Source: Ananas comosus
Lineage: Eukaryota > Streptophyta > Magnoliopsida > Poales > Bromeliaceae
Reading direction: 5' to 3'
Assembly (NCBI RefSeq): GCF_001540865.1
Contig: NC_033641.1
Location: 8,997,767-9,061,766, forward strand
Length of the DNA: 64,000 nucleotides
Below are positions 25,546 through 35,100 of the stretch, one piece after another; positions within the stretch are counted from its first letter, which is position 1; each line of letters begins with the position of its first letter. Below the pieces are notes generated by a model that was not told the DNA's origin, searched no databases, and saw only the letters and a program-made list of their open reading frames with translations. The position numbers and the translations under genes are program-made.

Positions 25546-25735
25546 CGATTACCCATCACACTGTGGGTCGACGATGCGGCGGCGGCGCCAGAGATCCATA
25601 CATCGGCGGCGGCGGCGGCGGAGGCGGCGGCGGTGGACGGAGAAGGATTGAAGGAAGGGGGGGAGAGAGAGAGGGATCGATCGAAGGGGAATTTGGGGTT
25701 TCGGGTTAGGGTTTCGCTTTTTTTTTTGCCCCTCC
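25546..25735 (-). promoter_or_regulatory. probable first, untranslated exon of FRS
   Basis: On the minus strand this reads like a plant 5' UTR: AAACCCTAACCCGAAACCCC, CT-rich sequence, GCC repeats, then GTGATGG followed by a possible donor GTAATC. GC content is far above the flanks. A 72-residue ORF here lacks similarity to anything I know. It would be joined to the coding exon across a 1.8-kb intron. Confidence 0.5.
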
Positions 25736-25884
25736 CCAAATTCGTTTTTTCGATTAATTGGGGAAAAATTTACTGAACCGTTACAAAATAGTGATGACCA
25801 CACAGAACTTTAGGAATTTCTTTTTCTTTTCTTTTTTTAATTAAACTAATCCTTTTTATCAATGTCAAACACTGTAAATAATAA

Positions 25885-28480
25885 GGCCAATTTGCATAAA
25901 AAATTTACAAATTTTGAGCTTTTATAAAATTAGACTACCTTTTTCAATTTTGCAAAATTCGAGTTGGATTTTCAACAAACCAAAATACCATTATGTTGAA
26001 TTTTATCTTGGGCTAAAATAGGTCCAATTTTTTATCCCGTGATAATAGGTCCAGGAGACTAATATGTTGAATTGGATTAGCCTAATAAGTTGAGTGGATG
26101 TGTGGTCCACAAGAGACCTAACGGCAAGAGACCCAACGTCCAGATGGGTTGAGTCAGATCGAAGCCCGCAAGCACTGTGGTTGTGCCCTTAAGTGCGATA
26201 GATGCGCCTTTCCGGTCAGCACATGCTTTTTAGGATAATTAGTTAGCGCTTACGATCCACAAGTAGTATTAGAGCCAGTGGCACGGGTTTGATTCCTACA
26301 TGCTGCATTAACGTGCAGGTGTTGGAAGGGGGATTGTTAGCTATTTATTATTGGGCTAAAATAGGTCCAACTTCTTACCCGTGACAATAGGCCCAGGAAA
26401 CTAATAAGTTGAGTTGGGTGAGCCTAATAAGTTGAGTGGAGATGTGGTCCACAAGAGACCTAACGGCAAGAGGCCCAACGTCCAGGTGGGTTGAGTCGGA
26501 TCGAAGCTCGCGAGCGTTATGGCTTAGCCCTTAAGTGCTCTTCTTTTTTTTTCCTTCGTTCTTTTTTTTCTCTCCGACCCTCATCGCCTCCTCTATTGCC
26601 TTTGCGGCCTCGGCGACGGTAATGAGGGCGGTGCCACATCCTCTTCCTCCATCTTCTCCTCCGCTGGCGCCGACGGTCCTTGGCGACGGTAACAAGAGCG
26701 GCGCTGCCTCCTCCGCCTCTGCCGATGCAGGAGAAGTAGAAGGAGAACTCGAAGCGGGCCTAGATGAGAGCGGAGCGGACGAAGGTGATGAGGTCGTTGT
26801 CAAGGAGGTGCTAGCCGCTCCATGAGGGTGAAGAAAAAAAACGCACCTATCTCCAAGGAGCGAACAAAAATGCAGAGGGTAGAGAAAATAAGAATAAAAA
26901 ATAAAAAAGAATAAAGAAAAAAAAAATCTCTCTTCAAAATACCATTATATATTGTTGCTGCTACCCAAAAGTCTAAAAAGTAGAGAAAAAGAAAGAAAAA
27001 GATGAAGGTTATACTGTTAAAATAAAATTGCATTGTTTTACAAGAAAATTGTATTGTTTAATATGAACTTTGTACTTTTTGATATGAAAATTACACTCTT
27101 TGAAATAAAAGTTTCACTCTTTCGATAAAAATTATACTATTTAAGAGAAAATTGCACTATTCTCTGACCATCATTGCCTCATCATCTTCTTCTTCTTTTC
27201 CCTTCACCCCCTCTTCCCCCTCCCCCTCCCCCTCCCCCTCCCTTTCCGACTCCGATCTTCACCAACGCAAGCCTCTCTACCCCGTGCGCCACATCTGAGT
27301 GTCGAAACACCGAAACAACCTATCTCTCTCTCTCTCTTTCTTCTTTTTCTTTTTTTTCTTCGTTTTTTTTTTCTCTCCGACCCTCATCGCCTCTTTCACC
27401 GCCTCCGCGGTCCTCGACGATGGTAGCAAGAGCAGTGCCACCTCCTCTTCGTTCATCTCTTTCTCCGCCGACGCTGACGACCCTCGACGACAGTAACGAG
27501 GGCGGCCCCGCCTCCTCTTCCTCTGCCTCTGCCCTCACCGGAGAAAGAGAAGGAGAAGGATAACTTAGAAGGGACCCGAGTGAGGGCGGAGCGAACATAG
27601 GCGATGAGGTCATTTACGTGTTTCGAAGCTCTAATGCGGCGCACGGGGTACAGAGGCTTGTGTTGGTGAGGATGGGGGTCGAAGGGGGAGGGAGAAAAGA
27701 GGGTCAAGGGAAGAGAAAAAAAAGAGAAGAAGAAGCTGAGGCGATGAGGGTCAGATAATAGTGCAATTTTCTCTGAAACGGTGTAATTTTTGTCGAAAGA
27801 GTGCAACTTTTATTTCAAAAAGTGTAATTTTCATCTCAAAGAGTGCAATGTTTATATTAAATAGTACAATTTTATTTTAATAGTACAACCTTCATCTTTT
27901 TCTTTCTTTTTCTCTAATTCTTAAACTTTTCGGTAATAGCAACAATATATAATGATCTTTCAAAGAGAAATTTTTTTTTCATTTTATTCTTGTTTTTTTC
28001 ATCCCTCTGCATCTTTATTCACTCCTTAGAGATGGGCGTATCTTTTTTCCTCACCCTTACAGGCAGCGAGCACCTCCTCGATAACGACCTCATCGCCTCC
28101 GTCCGCTTCGCTCTCACCTGGGCCCGTTTCGAGTTCTCCTTCTCCTTCTCCTTCTCCTTCTTTGGCACTGGCGCCGGCGGAGGAAGAGGAGGTGGTGCCA
28201 CCCTCGTTACCGTCACCGAGGGCCGCCAACGTCGTCAGAGAAGGAGATAGAGGAAGAGGTGATGGCACCGCCCTCATTACCATCACCGAGGCTGCGGAGG
28301 AGGTGGAGGAAGCGGTAAGGTCGGAGAGAAAAAAATGAATGAAGAAAAAAAAGAGAGAGAGAAAGGAATAAAGGTATTTTGGTTAGTTTGTTGAAAATTT
28401 GACCTGAATCTGCAAAATCAGAAATGGCGGCCCAGTTTTACAAAAGCTGAAAATTTGTAAATTTTTTATGCAAATTGGCC
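25885..28480. mobile_element. large foldback element with three GC-rich modules, 8-bp duplication
   Basis: The outer ends are perfect inverses over GGCCAATTTGCATAAAAAA and stay similar for hundreds of bases. Identical AATAATAA stands outside each end (25877-25884, 28481-28488). The arms carry matching runs of short phrases such as AGTGCAATTTTC, GTGTAATTTT and GAAAATTGCACTATT in opposite orientation (27000-27170 against 27745-27900). A GC-rich module of about 270 bp occurs three times: 26570-26830 (+), 27370-27640 (+) and 28030-28340 (-). An LTR miniature is inserted in the left arm. The 8-bp duplication points to hAT-like mobilisation, though its sequence is low in complexity. No transposase is encoded. 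Confidence 0.75.
25994..26538 (+). mobile_element. miniature LTR retroelement (TRIM/SMART-like), 3' LTR truncated
   Basis: Direct repeats begin TGTTGAATTTTATCTTGGGC (25994) and TGTTAGCTATTTATTATTGGGC-like (26335) and run in parallel for about 200 bp through CCACAAGAGACCTAACGGCA to CTTAAGTGC. The first LTR ends about 26261 in CACA. Two bases later TAGTATTAGAGCC resembles an initiator-Met tRNA primer-binding site with two C-to-T changes. GGAAGGGGGA is the polypurine tract before the second LTR. The internal part is only about 73 bp. The second LTR stops where the foldback module sequence resumes. Confidence 0.75.
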
Positions 28481-28488
28481 AATAATAA

Positions 28489-29267
28489 AATTATATTTTT
28501 ACAATAATATCACAATTTTACATTCACCGTAATTTCACATCGATAGAAACTCAAATTTCTCAAAATATTAAATTGACTTGGGGCCATCAAAGGTTAAAGT
28601 CAATTATGGAGCAAAAAATATAAAAAATAATAAAAAAATATACTGTGAAAAACTTTAGCTTTTATGCTATTTATTTTTGGCTAAACAAAAAAACAAAATA
28701 CTTGATTTTCACAGCTATAAAATAAATAGTAAAAGAAAATTAATTTTTACTTGAACCTTAATTCATCTGAATATCTATTTCAATTTGAACTTTACCTTCG
28801 GTGAAATTAACAAATCACTTGAAAGTAGCAACTAGCAAACATGGATTTAAATGCCCATCGCACAAGTCATATTCATCGTACCGTATCGTGCGAACAATGA
28901 CACAATACAGTACCCGTATTGATGGCATAGCTCAAAACTATCTTTTCTTAGCAGATCAGAGCGGATTCAGGACTAGTTGAATTTTATTTAATTTTTTGTC
29001 TTTACTTACCACTCTATTTAGGATAGGACTAAATGAGAGCTATTTTTTGGTGGACTGTTTGCATATCGGAGCGGATCATAGGAAAGAAGAGGTTTTTCAC
29101 CTTCTGCTCCATTTCTTAGCAAATAGGAGAGGATTTGGATGGGATTAAAATTTTTTTATTTTAAGTTCTCACTTACCAGCCCTTTCGGGTAGGATTGATT
29201 TGGGATCACCAGCAACTGGGATCCATTTGCATCCCTACACCTTCCCACTAGCACTTCCCTCTAAAGA
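28489..29267. other. intergenic AT-rich DNA
   Basis: No gene. Around 28950-29215 two similar passages (GCAGATCAGAGCGGATTCAG, GCAAATAGGAGAGGATTTGG) indicate a decayed repeat also related to 3780-4080. Confidence 0.45.
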
Positions 29268-29530
29268 TGTCAACGTGTCAAATTTGGAGGTGAATTTTTC
29301 AAACTTCGAACCCAAATATGAAATCTAAATCAGAACCCGATGTATCCGATATATTTCAAAAAATCATATACAAATACAAACCCGATTAATAATCTAAAAC
29401 ATAAAACCTGAAACTAAACCCAAAAAATCAGAACCTGAAACAATTATTATTATTTTTTACTATATTTCAAATATATTATATTAAAATATAAAATTTTAAA
29501 ATACAAGTTTAAACATAACATCAAACACAC
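29268..29530 (+). repeat. left half of a split GGGATGTCA-family repeat
   Basis: It follows the 14207-14672 copy from AAGATGTCAACGTG through GAACCCAAAT to AACATAACATCAAACA. It then runs into (CA)n(TA)n(GA)n where the uninterrupted copy simply continues. The right half is at 31786-31968. Confidence 0.7.
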
Positions 29531-29542
29531 AAACACACACAC

Positions 29543-29559
<17 letters not shown>

Positions 29560-29592
<33 letters not shown>

Positions 29593-29850
29593 GGACTAGG
29601 CTACTATTAGTAGCAAAATCCAATTGTTGCTACCAGTTTTTTAGCCTTTGGATCAACTCTTTTCATTATTTATAATCATTGGATTAAATACTATAACCCA
29701 GTGGGGATCACTCAACCCTAGGGGGATCACTCTGACCGACTAATATCATCCTGACCCTATAATTTTTCATCCAAAGGTTAAAAATTTGATAGCAAAAAAA
29801 GCATTTTACTATTAATAGTATTCCAGCCTAATTCTATATATATATACTAT
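29560..29850. mobile_element. (TA)n-flanked MITE, family A
   Basis: Preceded by (TA)n(GA)n and followed by (TA)n. The ends are GTTGGACTAGGCTACTATTA and the inverse TTAATAGTATTCCAGCC. The core has CTCAACCCTAGGGGGATCAC and TTCATCCAAAGG, shared with the copies at 30140, 49750 and 50870. Confidence 0.75.
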
Positions 29851-30119
29851 TCTATTGTTTCGGAAACAAATAAAAAAAAAAAGAGAAGCAGTTTTTCTTT
29901 CTTTTTCTAAGTACACTAATTTTTGCCCTCAAATAAGCCTTCTAATGAGTTGCCCTCTAATTAGCCTTCTAATGAGTTGAATTTTTTTAAATTTTTTTAA
30001 AAATTATTTTATTTGAAATATAAACTCTTGATATTGAGTTGGCAAATATTTTGATATTGGGAAGTTAATGATTTTTTCTTATGTATTATATTTTTAATTN
30101 AGTCTAGTTCTATATATAT

Positions 30120-30376
30120 ATATAAAGAGAGAGAGAGAGAGAGAGTCCGACTACCATACTATTAGTACCAAATATTTGATGCTATTAAGTTTTCCATCAT
30201 TAGATCTACCATTTAGATCATCGCTACATGTTAGATTATTATTCAACCAACCACCCACTCAATCCTAGGATTCCAATATCATCATAACTGTACATCTCTT
30301 CATCCAAGGGCAGAAAATCTAATGACACTAATGACTTGGTGTTATTAATAGTATATAATCTAATTCTATATATATA
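30120..30376. mobile_element. (TA)n-flanked MITE, family A
   Basis: It is bounded by (TA)n(GA)n on the left and (TA)n on the right. The ends are GAGTCCGACTACCATACTAT and an inverse ending TATATAATCTAATTC. Core phrases CCACCCACTCAATCCTAGG and CTCTTCATCCAAGGGC match the other family A copies. Confidence 0.75.
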
Positions 30377-30379
30377 TAT

Positions 30380-30610
30380 TCTGAGTTGGGTTGGAATACT
30401 ATTGATAATATTTGACATCTTTTGCTATCAAGTTTTTAACCTTTGAATGAGAAATTGTAGAGTTAGAATGATATTAGTCCCTTATGATTGAGTGGTTCTC
30501 ACTGGGTTATAATATTTAATCCAATAATTAGAAATGATCAAAGAAATTGATCTAAAAACTAAAAACTTGATAGCAAAAGGGGACAAATACTATTAATAGT
30601 ATTCTAGCCC
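30380..30610. mobile_element. (TA)n-flanked MITE, family A, inverted relative to its neighbour
   Basis: The ends are GAGTTGGGTTGGAATACTAT and TACTATTAATAGTATTCTAG. The interior carries the family core in the opposite direction (CCTTTGAATGAGAAATTG). It directly abuts the family B copy on its right. Confidence 0.7.
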
Positions 30611-31130
30611 AAGAGTGGGCTGGTATGCTTATGGAAGGCTTCCAAGTTGTTTTCGATGATTGGATTACATCGAATCGAACATGGCTCACGTCAGTAGTTG
30701 ATTAGTAGTATTTGAAGTACCTAGAAAATAAATTTTGCGATTTTTCGATATCATTTGCCTAGTGATCGAAGGGGCTCAAAATCAATAATTTTAACGGCCG
30801 TGGTGAGCCGGTTGCGAAGTTTAACGGTGTGAAATATTCAAATCACATGAAATTTTGATAGAAATCTTTTATACCATATAAACACAAGATCAATAACTTT
30901 GATCTAAAATTTTAATGTCATGATCATCATATTTTGTAAGATTTTTATTTCAGCCGTTGATTTGAGCCACTTCGATCACTAGGCAAATGATATTGAAAAA
31001 TCGACAAATTATTTTCTACATATTCAAAATACTCTAGATCAAATCTAACAGAGCGATCGTCAATATCGAAGTCCAAACATCGAAAATAAAGTGGAAGCAC
31101 GGAGATAAGCATCTAGCCTCATCTTAGCCA
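30610..31130. mobile_element. (TA)n-flanked MITE, family B, diverged copy
   Basis: The two arms are inverted: GGGCTGGTATGCTTATGG on the left, CGGAGATAAGCATCTAGCC on the right. Internal phrases (GTTTTCGATGATTGGATT, TTTAACGGTGTGAAATATTC) match the copies at 1147 and 31193. Confidence 0.65.
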
Positions 31131-31150
31131 ATCATATATAATATATATAA

Positions 31151-31192
<42 letters not shown>

Positions 31193-31195
<3 letters not shown>

Positions 31196-31733
31196 AGAGT
31201 TGAGCTGGATATACTATCGGTAGCAACGGGCTCTGTTGCCCACCCATTTGTTTTCGATGATGGAGCCTCCAAATCGACGATCAGGAACCGTTGAAAATGA
31301 TCATATACCACTTGAAGTATTCTAGAATCAAATTTACATACTTTGTCGATATTATTTTCTTGTCCATTAAATGGGTGTAAAATGAATGGTGAAAATGAAT
31401 ATCCTCTAAAAGTGATGATAGAAATTTTGTATCATGATCGAGAGTATAGATCTTGTTCTAAATAGTTTAAAGAATTTTCTAATAAATTCAATTGATTTGG
31501 ATAGCTTTACAACCGCTTAAACGAAAAAACCCTCATATACAACCATTAAAATGAACTAATTTGAACCCTTTGATCATTAGGTAAATGATGTTGAAAAGAT
31601 TTGAAATATTGATTTCTTAGATACTTCAATGTGATATAGATTGTTCAACGGTGGGATCGTTGATTTGAAAGTCGATCATCGAAAACAAATGGATGCAACG
31701 CACCGTTTGCTATCGATAGCATTCCAGCTCAAC
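31193..31733. mobile_element. (TA)n-flanked MITE, family B
   Basis: The ends are GAGTTGAGCTGGATATACTA and GATAGCATTCCAGCTCAAC, between two long (TA)n runs. The body is strongly similar to the 1147-1693 copy, though the order of its middle parts is inverted. Confidence 0.8.
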
Positions 31734-31735
31734 TA

Positions 31736-31785
<50 letters not shown>

Positions 31786-31787
<2 letters not shown>

Positions 31788-31968
31788 CAATTCGGATTCT
31801 GATAAGGGTACGGACAAAATTCATACCAGAATCCAATTCTATGGGTCTTCATTTTTTATACTCATACATGCAAAATTGTCTCAGTTCAGCATCGTATAAA
31901 CCCGCTTCGTGAGGATTCAAATTTGAATAAAATTTCAAGTATCCGTATCCATTAGCATCCCTACTCTC
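31786..31968 (+). repeat. right half of the split GGGATGTCA-family repeat
   Basis: It resumes at AATCAATTCGGATTC, exactly the phrase that follows the AT stretch in the 14207-14672 copy, and ends ATCCATTAGCATCCCT. Together with 29268-29530 it shows that about 2.25 kb of MITEs entered the AT stretch. Confidence 0.7.
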
Positions 31969-32052
31969 TACTCTCCACACTCCGCACGTGCGCGCCGGCT
32001 CACACAAACTGGGCGAGGAATAGTCCCCACCAATCGTCGCGGATAATAACAA

Positions 32053-32055
<3 letters not shown>

Positions 32056-32090
<35 letters not shown>

Positions 32091-32102
32091 ATTCTCTCTC
32101 CC
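32056..32102. repeat. (CT)n run in the ferrochelatase leader
   Basis: A CT-rich microsatellite 85-130 bp upstream of the chosen start codon. CT runs near transcription starts are common in plant core promoters and leaders; no TATA box is evident between it and the ATG. Confidence 0.7.
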
Positions 32103-32186
32103 CTAATTATTAGCGAATAGCGAGTGAGGAGCGAGCGACGTAGCTACGAAGAGGAGCGGCGTGCACACAAAATTAGGGCATCGCAA

Positions 32187-35100
32187 ATGGGGATCGAGGT
32201 GTTGGCGCTCTCCCTCCCCTCCCCCTCCTCCCACTGTGAGCAAGCCCTCGTCCTCCTCCTCTTTATGCTTCGATTCTGGTGCGATTTGATGCGATTTTCT
32301 CTGCTTTTTTGGGGATTTTTTTTTTGGTGATTTTTGGGGGGGTTTTTGTTGTTGTTTTTTTTGGTTAGGGGAGAGGTTGTCGTCGTCGCACCAGGCGAGC
32401 ACGAGGGGTGGATCCGAGATGGGTAATTTGGAAGTGGGAGGAGCTCCCAAGTTGGCGCAGCCTAGGGCTCTTCCGACGAGGTTGTAGCGTTTGGTTTGGA
32501 GAAATGTGGCTCCTTTGATGTGCACGCGTGGGGATTTTAATTTGTTGAGAAAAGAGTTGGTTTTGCGATTGATTTCACAAATAATTCAAAAATTTTTAGA
32601 AGGGAGTAATTGTAAAGTTTGTTTGTGTTGATAGTTTTTTTTTTTTCTTAATGCACTTTTCGTTTGAGTGCACGGATTAGACCTTAGTTTTCTTCGCTAT
32701 CAAAAAGCAATTTTTAACATGTATTACGCAAAATTCTTCGAGGTTACATTTCGGTGTATTCATTAATATTTACAAGATTGGTATAGAGTCGCTTCTGCAA
32801 ATATGAATTCCGAGGAGTATCTGTGATATCGCATTATCCTTGAGTACACTTGCAGAAAAAAATTCCTTGTCTATTTTCAGGGATTGAATGACAGTCATGC
32901 AAGTTTCGGACTTTCCCGAACTTTGACTGATTTTGTTTTCCCTTTCACCTTTCTCCTATTGTTTTTCTCTTATGAAATATATTTCAGCTATCTAGTAACT
33001 CCTAAGATTGTTCTATCGTGTATGTAACAGGGCTGTTCTGCTGCCAACATGCTCAATTCAAACATCTAAATGTTCTTCTGGTCGCCAAATTGAAGCTTAC
33101 GCTAGGAAGAGTTCCGTAGTCTCAAAAATTTACCCTGCATGGTTTCATCCATCTTCATCTGATTCTAGGCATTCCTTCCAAAGATGCTTCTCATCTTCAG
33201 AGGCGCTACTTACTTCCAAATCTCAGCCTGCATCAACTTCACTTGTTCTTGGCAATGAAAAAGTTGGAGTCTTGTTGCTGAATCTCGGAGGTCCGGAGAC
33301 TCTTGATGATGTGCAGCCTTTCTTATTTAATCTTTTCTCTGATCCGGTAAATGAATAATTGAGCACTGCTACTTATTTTACCCTTTGCTTGATTTTGAAA
33401 GTTTAATGCATATTCCATTGTTGGCATGGCATATACTAGACTCTATCTTTCAAATATGTTAAATTGCAGTGCTAGTCCCTGTACTTCTAGTGAAGATTCA
33501 TTTTGGTCCCAAACTTTTGGAGTGTGCATCAAGAGCCTAAACTGTTTGTAATGTTTTATATTAATACCTCCTGTTGTCGTCCGTTGGAGGAGAAAATTTT
33601 TCCTGCACCTGGTGTATCGATTAATCCATGCACCGTACCCCTGTCGACCCTCCGGCCCTTCTCTTAGTTTCAATCAAACCATCCATTTTTCAAAATAAAG
33701 AAGGCCTCTACTCAATGAATAGTAGGATTGATTTATGAGATGGCAAGGGGGGCTGACTGATGGAGAGGTCCAAAGATGTACAGGTGTATTTTGTTCGAAG
33801 GGAGGATGACAGGAGGGACTGATGTGAAACAGTATAAAGAGTTTGAGGCGTCTGATGCACATTAGAGGTTCAGGGATTTAACTGAATCTCTGGTGAAATT
33901 CAGGGATTGGTATTAACCTATACATTTTGTTGGTAAATTGCAAAAGCTGACTGATAGTGCATAACTGACAGGACATAATCCGGCTTCCCAGGATGTTCCG
34001 GTTTCTTCAAAAGCCATTGGCACAGTTTATATCTGTTGTTAGAGCGCCGAAGAGCAAAGAAGGTTATGCTTCAATTGGCGGCGGTTCTCCGCTTCGGCAA
34101 ATAACTGATGCGCAGGCATGATTCCTTTCATGTCTTTTTAGAAGCTGTTATCTTTCTTGAGTTTAGCCTCTAGGTCGAGCATTATTGTTTTTAGTAGTTA
34201 TATTTTTTGTACAGATTTTCTGAATGATATAGGTAGGCTGATAAGTGAAAACTATCTGTCATTGTTTAACCAACCGATAGGGAGAGTGTAGAGGCAACAA
34301 CAATATGATGGCTTGAGTATAATATTGTCACTGTATAGCTTTCCTGAGATAAGGTTTCAAGGAAGGTTGTTTATACTTGAGTATCGTTTAAGAGTTTGTG
34401 GTCACCAATTGGAGAAGGAAAGGGGGACGTTCCTCTTGACTCTTGTTTTATTATATTCAGCCCAATCATGATGGCTGCCTGTAGCTGGGTGTTAGGCAAT
34501 GGGAATGATAATGTCTCTCACTCTCTTTAGTTATATGTAATTGAGCTTCCCTTGCAGAAGTGAACCTAGATCTACACATTAGTAGTCCCTAGTAGTGATT
34601 GTTTCCATGAGCATAATGGCTTAAGAAATTGCAATCTAGCTTCAGATTCCAGACTGCTAATTTCTCATTTTTTACTTCAATGTTTTATTGTGTTTATTCT
34701 GCATGCTAAAAGTAATAGGCATCCCTGGTCCTTGCTTTTTGTCATTGAAGTAGATTGAGATATTTCATGGGGGCTCTCCTTCTGTATTATTATTCTCTTG
34801 ATTCATTTGCTGATTCTTTTTAACTTGTAATAATAACCTTTTAATTGTATGTTCTTATATTTAGTCTCTAACACTTTTTAGGGATGTTATTATAAAATGC
34901 AGGGCGAGGAGCTGAGGAAGGCCTTGTGTGACAAAAATGTCCCTGCAAAGGTGTATGTTGGAATGCGCTATTGGCATCCATTCACAGAAGAAGCTATAGA
35001 ACTGGTAGCGCATTGAGCTTGACATATGCCTAGGAGCTCATTTTTATTTTAATGGCAGCTAAGTAGTTATGTGAATTACAGACAAAAATAGCTGAAAATT

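Noticed and set aside
26535..26825. 96-residue ORF as a free-standing gene
   Set aside because: It lies inside the foldback element and recurs in inverted copies; no start context or known domain. It is reported as a finding, not a gene.
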